A stretch of 64,000 nt of DNA. Source: Todiramphus chloris collaris (Eukaryota; Chordata; Aves; Coraciiformes; Alcedinidae). The DNA is taken from the NCBI GenBank assembly GCA_025345505.1, contig JANVCC010000011.1:12877928-12941927 (forward strand), read 5' to 3'. The notes beneath the pieces are model-generated. The model worked only from the letters and a program-made list of their open reading frames with translations. It was not told the DNA's origin and made no database searches. Both the position numbers and the translations under genes were made by a program. This document shows positions 13,357 through 28,060 of this stretch, one piece after another. Position 1 is the first letter of the stretch, and every line of letters starts with the position of its first letter.

Positions 13357-14118
13357 AGAGTCATAGAATCATAGAATTGTCAGGGTTGGAAGGGACCTTA
13401 AAGATCTTCTTGTTCCAAACCCCCTGCCAATGGCAGGGACACCTCCCACTACAGCAAGTTGATCAGAACCCCATCCAGACTGGTCTTAAAAACTTCCAAG
13501 GATGGGGCTTCTACCACCTCTCTGGGCAACCTGTTCCAGTGTCTCACCACCCTCATGGTGAAGAAATTTTTCTAATGCCTAACCTAAATTGACCTATCTC
13601 TACTTTTAATCTATTCCTTCTACTCCTATCACTGCCCAACAGCCTAAAAAGTCCCTCACCAGCTTTCCTGTAGGCCCCCTTCAGATACTGGAACACCACA
13701 ATAAAGTCTTCCCAGAGCCTTCTCTTTTCCAGACTGAACAACCCTAGCTCCCTAAGTCTGTCCTCACAGGAGAGGTGCTCCAGCTCTCTGATCATCCTTG
13801 TGGCCCTTCTCTGGACACATTCCAACACATCCTATTCCTTCTTGTAACAGGGGCTCCAGAACTGGATGCAGTACTTCAGGTGAGGTCTCACGAGAGTGGA
13901 GTAGAGGGGAAGAATCACCTTATTCGACCTGCTGGCCACACTTCTCTTGATGCAGCCCAGGACACGATTGGCTTTCTGGGCTGCAAGTGCACACTGATGG
14001 CTCATGTTGAGCTTCTCATCCACCAGTACTCCCAAGTGCTTTTCTTCAGGGCTGCTCTCAAGCCTTTCACTGCCCAGCCTATATTGGTGCTTGGGATTGC
14101 TCCGACCCTAATTTTCCT
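13357..14118 (-). mobile_element. CR1 LINE 'B', inserted into CR1 'A'
   Basis: This is about 760 bases of minus-strand CR1, 5'-truncated, with its tail (TCATAGAATCATAGAATTGT) at the left end. Two in-frame pieces of the ORF2 C-terminus are read leftwards: 13832-14035 ([21 protein letters not shown], then [15 protein letters not shown]) and 13553-13828 ([26 protein letters not shown]). A single TAG at 13829-13831 separates them in the same frame. The 3' end shares the words GGACACCTCCCACTACAGCA and TGGTCTTAAAAACTTCCA with the copies at 42.1, 45.0 and 48.2 kb, so all four form one subfamily. The exact right-hand boundary is uncertain by about 20 bases. Confidence 0.92.
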
Positions 14119-14160
14119 AACATTTTCCTAATGTTCAGACTGAACTTTTCCTGACACAGC
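14119..14160 (-). mobile_element. CR1 LINE 'A', remaining 5' part
   Basis: Just right of CR1 'B' the plus strand reads AACATTTTCCTAATGTTCAG followed by ACTGAACTTTTCCTGACACAG. This is the phrase expected to follow GTGAAGAAC in the 3' region of a minus-strand CR1, and it is the continuation of the element interrupted at 13356. After about 14160 the similarity stops, which I take as the original 5' truncation point of element 'A'. Confidence 0.75.
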
Positions 14161-14750
14161 AAAAATCACTCTGTCTTGAAAACAGATTTCCTCTTTCAGG
14201 AATTTGCTGGCTGAGGAAGTTGCCAGGGTATGTGTCTTCCTCCTCAGCACAGGAGCAATTCTTAATTGGCCTTTTTCCAGTTTTCTTTGATAATCATACT
14301 CTTATATGTGAAGCAGGACGGAAAGGTATTTGTGGTACTGTCTCTAATTTGTGTGGGACTTAATGGAGTTTAACTTTTCTTTTTCCAAGAACACAGGTGT
14401 TCACTCATTCTTAGTGAAAAGTAATTTTAAACTAATTATTTCTATTCAATCATTTATAGAAACGACATTCCAGACCTTCACTTCTGTATTTTTCCGCTAT
14501 TCAGAACTAGTAAAGGTACACTTATCCCACCTGCTATTAAGGGTCAAGAAAAAAAGTCGAATTTGGTTTTGTACTGCCTTAAGGACACAAAGCATCCCAA
14601 AGTACTCATCAAAGTAGGGCATTAGCTACTGCACTGCCTGTGACGGATATGCAAATAGAGAAACAGTTTTTCTTCACTTAAGACTTCTAATGCTAGATAA
14701 TGCACAGGGACTTTCCTTGGGCTTCCTTACCCCTCTTATAACCAAATACT

Positions 14751-14774
14751 TTATTGTTATTATTATTATTATAG
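14751..14774. repeat. TTA trinucleotide microsatellite
   Basis: ATTGTTATTATTATTATTAT is a short (TTA)n run with one interruption. It is an ordinary simple repeat. Confidence 0.85.
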
Positions 14775-17700
14775 ACAGTCATTTTTAAGCAAGCAAACAC
14801 ATTCTTGTGTCATATGCTAAATTAAACAATTTCATAAATTCTATGTGATATGAGATGGTGAAATGGCATATTTGTGTTTCCACTAGGGTATATGAAAGTG
14901 AAGAAAATTCTGCTATGGTAAGGTAATTTCATGGTGACAAAAAGATAATATTGCTATGTATAATTATGCTGTAATTATAATAATGTTTAACACTTACAAG
15001 ATGTGTTCTACCTCTGGATCTCAAAAAGTTCGTCAGAAGAATTTGATTTGCATTCAGCCTGTGGTTCATCTGCTGCTGTCTGTATTTTACAGATAGGGAA
15101 AACAAATTAGAGAAATTTAGAATATGTGCAAAAGCCACTACAGTAAGCCATTAGAAGAGGCTAGTTGAAAATATTAGATCCAAAGTTTTGTCTTCTATTT
15201 TCATTCATTAATTTCTGATGCACTGGAAGAGCTAGACTGCAACTTAACCTGCATGCCTCAGTCAAGTGTCCACAGAGATTACCTTTAGGGTATACACACA
15301 GGGTATGTTTCACTTTAACTCACCTTATAGCTGTTTTGAATACAAATATGCACATCATAATTTAAAGCTGGGCAAAATGGAAGAATCATAACCTCCAGAC
15401 TTGTCCAAGAGGAGCAACAGCTCTTAGAACCACTCTTGGAGCAGCAGTTTCCTTAATGCCTACTCTTCTTGTCTCTATGATTGTCTAATACAAAGAACCT
15501 ACCTCTGAAATGACTGGATCAATGATGGTATGTTTACTGAAATAAAACAATTGCTCTTGATATTTTGTGAATTTTCCATTGAAAATATTAAGGAATTACA
15601 TTTCTACAAAACAAATTCAAACTGATAAAGCAGATATCAATATTGAGTGTGAGAATATGTAATGATTTTCACGAGTATATAAAAAAAAAATCAATCCTCC
15701 ACTAACATAAGGGTAATAAAGCATTTTGTTTTGACTAGATTTGACTGTGAACTAACACTGTCTGTGAATGAAACACATTAATTACTGAAATAGTCTTCAA
15801 TATCCTTTACAGATAATGTTTTAGGTGAGAAACCAAATCAATCTTCATTAATGACAAACAAAAGGCACTGGTCAAGTGAAGAAATTGTTTCATCAGAGTG
15901 CATATTTATGATTAATAATCCTGTGTCTCCCTGACAGGTCAGGGAAAGTGATTTACATCAAAACATATTTTCCAATATTAACCAGTATTGATTGCTAGGC
16001 AGAAGCAGATGAGAGTTTTGATCATCAGGGTAGTAAAACAATATATTTTAAACACATGCAGTAGTATTCTGACTTCAGGGCCTGGAAAGTCATGGTGCTA
16101 TTGAATAAAGTTCAGCAGTCTTTACAAGAGTAAAGATATCACTCATGCTTTAAAGGAGGTACTGAAAACTGTGAATGCAGTAGCCTTCTGAGTTACATCG
16201 CTTTGGGTTGGTGTGCATCAGGTTGAGGTTTCCAATTGAAGGCAGTGCAACCAGAGCTATGTTTTCTTAAAGACATATGTGTAGGATCTGTTTTTTTGTG
16301 ATAAGTGTTATCTCAGTATCATTACATATGTATTTCCAGAGAGAAAAAAGACAAGAAGGTCCTTTGAGAGAGATTGGAAGTAGAAATGTATGCTACTTTG
16401 TCCTTTGAGGTTTCCTTTCTCTTACCACTACTGGATTTATCTCTACATATGTCTAGATGGCTCAGTAACTCTAGATATATACCCCGTTGATCCCTCACAT
16501 TGGAAATACATGTCAAGAGAATGAAGCTAAACTGCTGCTACTTGAATACTTTCAAGGGGTAGCAAGCTATGTAAACTCAAAATAAATTTCTTTTACACTG
16601 TTTCAAAAACCTGAATGAAAATAAATTTGTTAGGGGAAAAAAAACACCAAAAAGCAACCACAAAAAAAAAAAAATCAGGAAAAGAAAATAAAAATATTGA
16701 TTACTCAGAGTTTATTATATTGTTTATTAAAGCTTCAGTATCCTATACGAAAAATCTCAGAACTGTAATATGTTGGCCACTGTCAAGTATTTCATGCTTT
16801 CTACTATGTATCTGTAGGATCCAGGGGGGATGGAAAATCCTACCTTTTCTATGCCTTTTTACCATATGGTGTCAAAGTAAATTGTTTAGGTCATGTTTTC
16901 TCTCATGCAAAGATTCAGTATGTAGTTATTGGCCCTTTGTCCCTAAAGTACATATTTTTGCAGGGTACTTAGAGTTAAGTGCATAAAAGTACTGCTCAGA
17001 CTTCTTTTACTGTTGTAATTTCAACCTGAGTCCCTTAGTTCAAGTCTCTTGTTTCTTTCCAGATAAACTGGAAAAACAGGCCAATTTTGTGATGCGAACA
17101 AACAAGGCCAAGGAAAACCTATCTAGCATAATTTTACTTGACACCTAAAATACAGTGATGTTTGGATTCAGGAAATAAAAAACGCAACAGAAATCGAATG
17201 GGCTATCTTTCATTTACTGAAAATGCATTCTCTTTTGTCACTTTCTGTATACCACAGATAGAAAGGTTTTGTTCTTTACCCACTTAAATAATCATAACTA
17301 ACTAAAAGTTGTGGTGAAAATGTCTTTCTCTGTACCTACTTTGAAATCACAAATACCTTATTAAATTGTCAATCAGTTTTAGACCATTAGGTTTACTGTT
17401 ATGCTAGATTATTACTAAACCTGCTTTCATTTATTTTTGTATGCTAAGCTGGATAGCTCATCCAGTTTTTGCTTTGTATAAGCAGCCTTCAACATAAAAA
17501 CGAATTAATACATTTTAAATATCTATTCACTTCAAATAAATGGACATTGTCATTACATCAGTGTAAACTTGTAAAGTTTTATGTAACTTTGAAATTTTGG
17601 CCCCTTTTGAAAAAATTTTTTTTTTTTCATAATTTTCAAAAATTATGATAATCAGCAATTGCTGCTTATATGACTGAAGAGTAAGTTGTTCCTCCAAGAA

Positions 17701-20700
17701 ACCTAAAGGACATAAACATCCCATTTTATGTACTTCTCTGTACCTTTGGATAGTGTCATCTCTATGGTCTCGTCTAATAAAATCAGACTTTCTTACTTTT
17801 GTGATATTGCTCCAAACTATCCCCATTTCATCCGTTTTCCCTGCCTGAAAAGTGCTGATAAAAGGCCCTTGTTCTGGCTGTTTGGGAAATACATGAAAAG
17901 ATGTCACTTCAGCTTTTCTTTCCAAAATTAATATTGAAGTTTGAGGGATTTTGAAGAGTATGAAATTTTGAGATGAGCTAAACCTGCAGCTTTAATTAAT
18001 CACAGCCTTAATCCATCATAATGCTTATGTGTACATCAAGCTTTTAAGCATGTGAGAGTGAGTTCACATCAGTGTTTTTTTAGAAAATAAAACTAAGTAA
18101 AGTTTAAGGTAGTGTTTACAATTTCCCTGTATTTGTATAAACTTGCACAAAGTTGAAACTTGTACAAAATATAGAGCAATGTTTATTATGATCTGCTTTT
18201 TAGTTGTTGGAATATTCCAGATATTATAAAGTGAAATTTATTTTTTTAAACAAATCTAAATTACTATGTTTGAAAAAACTAGTAACAGGAAAGGAAACTC
18301 GGAAATATTTCACTGATGTTATTTCATTAACTTAGAATGCACCCACAAAATCAAGGGACCTTGATTTAACATCTGATACTTATTCTTCAGGCAGGTTATA
18401 GAGTTTTTCTCAAGGCTAGGGTGATATCGCCAGACTGACCAGAGATATGATGTATTTCCTATTTACAAGAAAAATAATTGTACCTTGTATACTGAGAAAA
18501 AGAATGCCTAGACTGATACATCATTGACAACCTTCTCCGATATTGTTTGTTATTGTTTATTCTTCTCTGTTTTCTGTAGAAATTCTTCAGACTATCTCAG
18601 TCCATAAATCATTGGTTATTCTACTGCTTGAAGGTACTGGGGAAACATAGCACACTCAAAATCTTTTTTTTCAATGACTGTAGAATATTTGCTTGTAAAA
18701 CACAGTTACCAGTATTAATGAATGTTTCTTTGTTACAGGAAGAATGTGTGCAAAATACTTTGTTATTAAGTACATTAATACCTATTTCAGATATGTTTTG
18801 GGATTTTTTTGTGTTCAGTGTAATAAAGCTATGTATGTCTTTGGATGCTGAATTTTTGATAAACTGTGTTTTTAGTGTTCTTTCATAGTATGCACACAAG
18901 TGATTGAAAGGTTTTATTATGGTTTGGAAAGCTGTAAAATTAACCAGTCAATCTGGAGAAGGAAGAAGCCGTTTTCAGTAAAAGATGTTAAAGGGAGAAA
19001 AAAAGTGACCCATAGGGGCTGGCTAGTTGACACTAGCCCAACTGAGGTGACCTATTTAGGTTTTTTTCAGTCATTCAGTCCTATGAACGGAGAAAAATGC
19101 GGTAGGCAAAGAAAAGAAGCTTGCGTAGTAAATAAAAATCATGGAAAAGGGAAAGGTGATACAGGGTGTAACTGAAAGATTTATCCTTTGAGTTGTCTCA
19201 AAGAATAAAGGTATCTTGTTTTCAGATTGTTTGAGTCTCTTAATCCTTTGTAATCAACCTTTTTGAAGAAGGCTTTGTATGCAGCTGGCAAATCCCAGAA
19301 GGCCCATCCTCTGTGTCATAATTATAAAGGTTTCCATCATCATAGAGAAATTTTGTAGCTAGCAATGGAATACATAAAAGTCATCTGGCTTTGTTTGTCT
19401 GGTAGGGTGGAACAGATTTTGCAGGATATTTATCCATCCAAAGGTTGAATAGATGCTTACTAGGTTATTAAGAAAATCTTCCTGTTCCTAAATCACTTTG
19501 AAATCATGTGCAATCATGGATGTGCATTGTCATCCTTGAAGTCCTGAACTGTAATCAGTCCTTACATACTTTGATGATGCTAGCCCTCTTTTATACACCA
19601 AATAGACCACCCTTTCTATACCCGCAATAAATTTAATAGCAGTTCATTGAAAGATTTTTTTGTTTCAAAATGTGATCAAAAAGGACAGCCATTCAAAAGC
19701 ACTAGGCAGTGAAAGGAGGTGCTTGGACTTCATCACCATATCTAGTTTGTGCAATATTTACTGTGTTACTATGGGGAAATTGTTTATATGCATGAAGCAC
19801 AGCACACGATGCTTACTTTCACAAATACTTAGAGCAGAACTCCCACTGCAAGGTTCATAATAGCAATCAAGCTGTTCAAATAAAGTTTCTTTAACAAGCC
19901 TCAGACATAATTTCCCTGGTGTGGATTGGCTTGTAAAGAGTATGGGGGAGTAGTGCCTTTTGTAGTGAAACCCTCTTCTGTGGGATTTTTTTCCCTTTAT
20001 TTTCCCTTTTTGAGTTAGAGAAACCTGCTATTTTCACTGAAATACAGTGCTTATGTCTCATTCTGGAAGTCTCTTGGTTGTTAGGGTGCCAGGTTGTGCC
20101 TGTTTGGGAACGGACAAAGTTGGGGTGATGCATATCTCTGTCTTGTGCAGACACTAGGCATTACTGCTTTAGAAGCATGGACCGTGTCCCTGAGCTGCAT
20201 AAGGTACATAAACAGCATGATGTACTGTATCTTTCAGCGTGGTGCAGTGAGCCCCACCAGCATGTCTGGCACCTCTGCAAGTCAAGGGAGAAGAGGAACA
20301 AGCAGAGTGAGCTGCTGAAGTTCCTTCTCCACCCTCCCCATTCTCTGCTTGAATCAGGGAGCAGTGGGAAGACTTTGGGACAAAGAAACATAATTGCCTC
20401 TATACTCAGCACCACCCCACTTTCTCCTGTGTTACCTGTTGTAATACAAATTTGGTTCTTTTAGCCTAGAGAACAGCCATGCCCTGTGACTGCAGGACAT
20501 ACAGTCCCAGGGCAATTTAATTTTGAAAACCTAACACTGACAGAGAGGCCCTGGTGCTGTGTCATTTTGTGGCCCCTTCATGTGAAAGGCTGGAGTTTTC
20601 TAGCCTCTTTTTGTGGTTTCACAACTCAGGGAATATAACACAAGCTCACATTTATTGTTACATAATTACATTTTCATCCTGAAACACAAGTGTTTTCTAG

Positions 20701-22866
20701 GGTTCTTTGACTTCTATCAAATTAATAGCTGTGGCCATGTAATACCCTGAAGAGCTTTCCATACAGTAATTATAATACACAAAACAGACTTTGAAATTAT
20801 TGGTTTGCTGAAATGTTTAAGGTAGGGTGTTGGAGCTATCTGAGAAAACCTTTAAGTGCTTGCATTTCTATTTGTAGACTGTTATATTTTTAATGATATA
20901 TTTATGGCTTTGAGTAATATTTTATATACAGGAAAAATAGTTAATTTACTTAGATGACTCATGGACTAAGCTTAACTTCATTGAATTTTTCTTCTGCTTC
21001 CATTTCCTGGGAAATGCAACTCTTGTTAAAAAAAAAAATTATGATAATGAAATGACATCTTACTGATGTCTGCAACACAATTCACACTTGGTTACTTCTT
21101 TCATCACTGTTACAAGAGGCACATGGAAATATTAAGATACAGTAGTGTAAACACTTTACATTGACCTCTTTAATGTAACAAAATCAGTTTAGCACTGGAA
21201 AAAAAGTGTACAAAAATGTATTTTTACTGGGTTATTTATGACTCCCCTATAAGTGCTAGACCAGGTCATGATGTCATTTGTGCAGCTATATAGAGAAAAT
21301 ATATTATACACTATTTTTCAAGTAAAGAAGGCAAAATGCTTTTGTCCTACTGTGTCCCATCTTTGGACTTCGTATTGATTTTCCCATAGAAGTACTTCAC
21401 ATGAGAAACTAAGGAAACTGAAATGGGTAAAGCCTGCAGCTAGATTGAGAGTAATTGTGTAAGAACCCTTTTTTGAGAGAATTTCTAAGAGCAGCAGTCA
21501 TTGTGAGTGTTGCTGTGTGTGAGCCTCGGTCACAAGCTGCAGTATGGCATCACCAGAAATACGTCCGATAGAAAAAAAAAAAAATTGCTGGGCGATATCC
21601 AAGTCATCTGTTTTTGAGGATGATTTTGAAGATTTTTTTTTTTTCCTATTTAAAGGTTCTGACAGAATCTGAAGCATTTTCTGGGCCATGGCATATGGGA
21701 ATGACCCTGTCAGTTAGACTTACAGGTGAACCAGGCCAACTGTGGAAAAACATTTTGGAGGATATCTGCTTCCAGCTGGACGATGTTACTTGGTCCATTC
21801 ATGTCAACTGGCTAATGTGCCTAACATGTGAGAAAGATTGGAAACTGTGAAGTAATCTAAGGCTGTGCAACAAAAGCTGCTAATATTATACTAGATTTGT
21901 GTGTCAGTTAACATTGTTCAAAGAAAAAGTGCTTTGTCAAAATATTAATTGGACAGAAAGTTTTGTCTGACATGCTGGAACTAAAGACTCTTGAATTCAG
22001 TTTCTGTATCTCAGCCACATGTTGCAATAGTTCAGAAATGAAGTCTGAATCCTATAATCCCGTCACTTAGTATACCCAATATGAATCCATTATATGAATT
22101 TCTATATTCTTCAGTTTGGTAAACAGATGTATGAGAATTGCCTATGTTGCAGGCAATAATATATTCAGCATTTTTCTGTTACATGACGATTGCTGCCATC
22201 CTTTTCTTTATTATTTGTTAGATTCCATAATAACAACTTTTATTTTAAAAGCTTCTCTGTTCTCTAGTCTTAAACTTATGCCCCTGTACACAAAGTTTCT
22301 GGAGACACTGTCCAAAAGCATTACACAAAGGATGTATTATTTAATAGACCAAAAGTCAAAATGTTCATGATTCAATATGTCGTAGGTCACTACATTTCAA
22401 AATGACTGCATATTTCCTAAATGATGCCTAGTTCTGAAATACATTTTAGGAACTGACAACACTTCAGCTAGTTTGGGAAAATGCAAAGACTTCAGAAATG
22501 CTTTGACTCATGAATTATGGTGTTTAGGCAGTATATATTTCTTTTGCTATGTCCTAGGTGGAAAACTGGATTTTCAGACTCTGTTACTGTTTAGCATATT
22601 TTTACATTTAGCATGGTCCACAAGTTTTTCTGCAACACTTATGGACCATATTTTCATATATATTGCAGTTCTTAATGACATTTTGATAGGTCTATAATGA
22701 GTCAGAAATTTTTGTTATGCACTATGTCTTTTCGTTCACAGGGATATATATAGTTTTCTGGCTGCTCTGCTGTGACATATTTTAGAAATTCGTAGTCATA
22801 ATATTGGTGTGAGTTACAGATCCTTCCCTTCCTTCCTTTTGCTAATACAGAATACAATGAGTTGCG

Positions 22867-22925
22867 TTTTTTGTTGTTGTTGTTGTAGTTGTGGTTTGTT
22901 TGTTTGTTGGTTTGTTCGCTTGTTT
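22867..22925. repeat. GTT / GTTT simple repeat
   Basis: TTGTTG units grade into TTTG units over about 58 bases. The cysteine- and valine-rich frame across it (22809-23051) is a by-product of the repeat. Confidence 0.8.
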
Positions 22926-25900
22926 TCAGTATGGACTGCTATTTATATTAATTTGTTGCTTCAGAGCATGAGAGTGAAAGATTTTTATTTCAGTTTCGGA
23001 CTAGTGTTTTCAGAAAGATCATGGGTTGTGCTATCATTAAATGACTCATAACTGGTGCTCTTTTTGCTAGGGATTATTTTTTTAATTCTTCATGGACTAT
23101 GGCAGGGTCCTGAAGCACACAGAAAGGAAACGTTGAAAGTAAGATTTATTTATTTTTATATATGCAAAAGAAAATTACATCTTTTTCAAGATGCACCAAA
23201 AAGCATATGTGTGTAAATGTCACTAGTGCTTAGTTGATATTAATTTTCATCTGTCTTGTGTATTGTAGGATTAATATAAAACACATTAAAAAAATTAGTA
23301 AGTAATTAATACAAGCATTTTTCCTGAAAAATATGCTTAAATAAAATATCTACATTTTGCTGGTTTATATTTTTAGGAATATTGTCATTATGGTTCTATT
23401 ATGTTTAGGACTGTACATAAATGGCATGTTTTCTGTTTCAGCACATAGGAATAGATTGGTTGATTCAGCAATTGCTATTTTCTATTTGAAATTGATTACA
23501 CAGATATAAATATTATTAGTTTTCATGATGTCCAGGAGATGTAGTGACTCAAGATTGCCAAAGTCAGGTGATCCTATACTTCCTCTCCCTCTTGGGATGA
23601 ATGATGATTTACAGTTGTCCACCCAACATGCAAAAGTTGTGTTTCATCACAGTGATGCATGTCTAGTTATTTTCATTATAGTCCTTTACCAGTCCCACAG
23701 GGGAGTCTAATTAATGGACTGGGTAAGCCTTGCTGCAAGAATTTTCTTCATATAGCTGCTGGTCTTTAGCAATATGTCCTGGTAAATCCACCCAGCACAC
23801 CATCCTATAGAGATGGCAATACATCTCTGTAAATAGTCTAGTTTTGGGGGGTTCTGTTCAGTATTGCATAGACACACATGGCCTGCTTTCAGGTTTGGGG
23901 CATCTCAAGGGGAGCTAGCAAAAGGCATCAGCATCTCATTTCCAGCTTTCACCATTTGTTCATACAGACCTAATTTGGGTCTTTACATGCTTTGTGTGGG
24001 TTATGTTCATTCATCAAGATCTCAAATGTCAATGATTTACATCTGACCCCTCTTTAAGAGGTCAAAATCTTCTCAGAAATCACTGTTCTACAGGAGTTTT
24101 TTGAGTTTTGCATTTCATAGTCCATGGTCTATGTCTCAGCTGAGGCAAGAATAAAAAGCACATTGGAGCAAGAACTGTGGTAGAAACCATACACAATTTT
24201 TGAGTGTGTTCATGATATTATTCCTTCGTGTTGAAGTATTATACATGACCATTACAGAATTTATTTATTAAAATACTAATCAACAGCTTAGATGTTTCCT
24301 ATGTCTTTGCAGATTCCAACAGTTGTTAAACATACACCAGGGAAAGTTCTCATAATTACTGATCATAAGTCCCCATGCACAATGTTTTGTGCGCAATACT
24401 CATGACAATATTATTTTGAAAAATTTACTTTTTCAAGATTCTTTGAAAATGTATTTTTTCTGGGATTTTTTTTTGTTTGTTTTTTTTCAGTTTGTTTGTT
24501 TTTTTCCAAAGAGTCATTTAATAGTCAAATACAGATTTTAGTTAACCAACTCAGTAGTATTCTTCTGGAACATGACAAACAAAGTAAATTGGTAAAGGAA
24601 ATCCAATTAGTGTGTTAAATATACAGTATTTTCTTTATTGTAATAAATGGTATTAAGACCATGTATTTCATCTTTTGCCACAGGTAAGATTATGTCCCCA
24701 AGTTTCATGGATTAGTCACATTTTTCTTCTGTTCTACAAACAGTTTTTATATAAAATTTATGTAAATAGTGACATTTTCATGGAAATTGTGTAAGATTTC
24801 ACCCAACATAAGACAAAAGAGCATTTTTTATATATAAAGCTGTGTGCAGTACTAGAAATTTGCTAGGTGGCATTCATATAAATTACTATGTTCATAAAAA
24901 GAAATGGATACATATAATGTATGTGTACTTACATGCACAAATATATATACATTTGCATACATGCATATGTATATGGATATTAACATACATAAGAAGTTGT
25001 GCATGTGATATATAATAACATTCTTATTGAATGTTATTTATCTGTCTGCAGGAGAAAAAGAGTATGCAAGAGCACTTAAAGATGAAATTAGATTTTTCTT
25101 GAAATTACCTTGAGGAAAGTTGATAATTTTCATAATAGCAGTTTTATCAGTCAGTGTCATCACATAACAGTGTGAAATTTTTTCCTGTCCATCATACTCA
25201 AGGCTGATGTTCTTTAATCTTGTGATGCTTAGGTAATGTAGGTTGACAAGATACTGTATGACGAAGACTCCACATAAAAAACATAGAAAAAGCAAAAGAG
25301 TACACCTAGACTATGTTGTAGATCTCAGTGTCAAAGACTGTGTCCTCTTTGATGGTGAGGTGAACCCAGCTTATGGAATGCTACAGAAAGATTGCTGTGG
25401 ATAAGGCTTCCAGCTGAGCATCAGGGATGATTAATGAAAGAGATAAGAGAACATCCTCCTTTTGACATTAAGGGCAGATAGAGGAGAATGAAAGAGTAAA
25501 GAAAAGCAAAGCATTTATGTCTGAAAAAGTAATGAGGGTCAGCAGAGCTCTGGTCTCAAATTAGAGTTTTGTGTTGGTCCATTTGTCATTGAAATTTGAC
25601 CCCTTCTTTCTGATAAAGTACATTTAAGAGAAGATGGTAAAAATATGTCCTCTATAGAGAAAAAAAAAGGGTGAGAAGCTTTGATGGGAAGAAACACGGC
25701 AAGACAAAAGCAGAATGTGAGCCAAAATCCCAAGCTAGGTGTTTCTTAGAATAATATAAGTTACTCTTTCCTTCAGCTCTGAGATGTACTTTGTGTTAAG
25801 CCAAATACCTTCACCAAAGCCTATTGAGAAATTTAGATGAAAGACTGGTAACAGAAATAAGTATTGCTGAAGATAGTTTTATAATATACATAGCATGTTC

Positions 25901-28060
25901 TGACAACACAAGGAAGTTCATGACCCAATCCCTCAGCTTTTTGGAGGGGATGAATCAAAAGAACACAGTCAATGTAAATGTCAGAAGTCATGAAGGAGCT
26001 TCCTGTTAATAAAGATATACTGTTCATGCTGTAGAAGAAAAAGATCATTCCTCATTCACTGAAGTTATTTAAAGGAGTACTTTTTTTGTAAGCAGACAAT
26101 TTGTAAGTAGAAAATTATTTAGTTAGATATACCAGTGTGTCATAAACAGAAGCACAGTAATTTGCCAAATGAGTTTAAAAAATATGTTTCCATTTATGAA
26201 AAAGAACAAAAATAAATAAAGCAAGAAATTAATTCATTGGAAAACATAAAAATGAAACACTTATTGCACGAGCTGGTTAAAACCTGCATTTCTCTGTAGT
26301 ATAGTTTAGTTGAGAACTTCAGCTGGGAATGTGCAATACTGTCAAAACATATGTTAAAATGAGGATTCTTCCAGAATAATTTCTTTTTAACATAGCTAGT
26401 GATAGTGTAATTGAATCATATTTGTTTAGCAAGCTGGTTTCTTGAGCGTTTTCTGAGCATAAGTTCCTTTTTTATTCATCAAACAGCAATGTTATATAAG
26501 ATTACTGCAGCAACTAAGTAGCTCATATGAAATACAAGCAAAAGATTAGTACATTTTAAAATAACATGGTGATGTCAAAAACAGAGATGTCATTTCCAAG
26601 AGATAAACTATGGATGTACTGTTTTCACAGTTATAATGATACAGCCTAAATAGATTTCTTCTCATCCTTTTTTTTCTTCTCTCTTTTAATATCTGTTATC
26701 TACTTATTTATCTATGTGTGGGATCAGTACAAAATGGTGTATATCAGTATTGCTGATATAGCTTCATATGTTTAGCAAATGAGTCAATATGAAAATGATC
26801 TTTGTTATAGCTACAGATAGCAGAAAATTAGGTATATTATCCAGGAGAAAAGGAACGATATGGTGCTACTGCTTCTTGCACCTGCCTGCTTTAATCCATC
26901 ACAAGAAAAGGATAGTTATGACAAATATTACTTCTGTCTGCTGCTCTCCCACCCTTGCCATCCTCCCCCCTGCCCTGCAGCAAAACAGCAAGGAAGAAAT
27001 AAATGCTTTTGCCTGAAACATAAAAGACATAAAAAATGACATATTTTATCTTACCCATGTTTGGAAAAAGGAGGTATATAGGAATATGAATGGACACATA
27101 GTTAAGATGAAAAGAAAGAGTAATTTACATGTTTTATCTTACATAGAAAGTTGTAATATTCTAGTCAGGTGATCCGAAATTGCCCAAAGGTCTTCAATCA
27201 ACATAATTATTTTAGTATGAAGAAGGAAAACACAACATAGAATGAAGACTAGTTCTGTTAAGAGGGCTCATTGGTTACAGCTTCTTATGGCAAGTGATGA
27301 AGACCAAGAAGCATCTGGAGGCAGTTCATGGAAGAGTCAAGTGACAGACATGAAATGATAGGCATTTATCTACTGGAACTGGGTGTGAAATTTTCTAACA
27401 CCTTGACACTTTCCACAGTGAAGTGGAAGAATCACTAAATATACTAATTAGAAGAACAGATGTTGGCAATATACCTGTGTTAACTTGGATTATTTTCTTG
27501 ACCTTTGAAAACTATTTCTTCATTTACTAGTCCTCTCAGCACATTTTTTTATTTAATTGAAAGATAAAAGTGTCATAATATTTAATTATTTTAATATGGT
27601 AGATAATTTGAAGTAGAAAATAAGGAGAGAAAAGTACCATCTGGAAGTTACTTTGTTTTGATGTGTGTTTGTTTTGCTTTGTTTTTAATAAAATAATAAT
27701 TTTGCTATTATATTATGTCATACTATGCAATCTTGACACAAAATCCTTCTGTAATATATATGGTCACATCCTGGAACAATACAAACCCAACAATAATAAC
27801 TAATATTATCTAAATATATTGGTGAAATATATTTGAAAATAGCATTTTCAATCCGAGACTGAAAATAAACATTGAACTAAAAGAAAGCATTCCAATCCAC
27901 ACTCTATTCTCTATCTCTGCAGAGCACAAGTGTGGTAAATATTTCCACATTTATGACCATCAGGTTGCTTGAAGGATTTAGAAAACATAAAAGGTCAACA
28001 AACCTAGTGAAAATGCCACTGAGAAAGGGCACTATCTATTACTCGTTTTCCGTTTTTTGT

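Noticed and set aside
13775..14131. A 118-codon plus-strand frame
   Set aside because: It is antisense to the CR1 ORF2 remnant read on the minus strand.
16615..16986. A 123-codon plus-strand frame
   Set aside because: Its first third is lysine-rich because of A-runs, and the rest has no recognisable domain. I treat it as chance.
17527..17925. A 132-codon minus-strand frame, the longest outside repeats
   Set aside because: It resembles no family that I know and includes runs produced by homopolymers (IIII, KKK). One or two frames of this length are expected by chance in 64 kb of AT-rich DNA.
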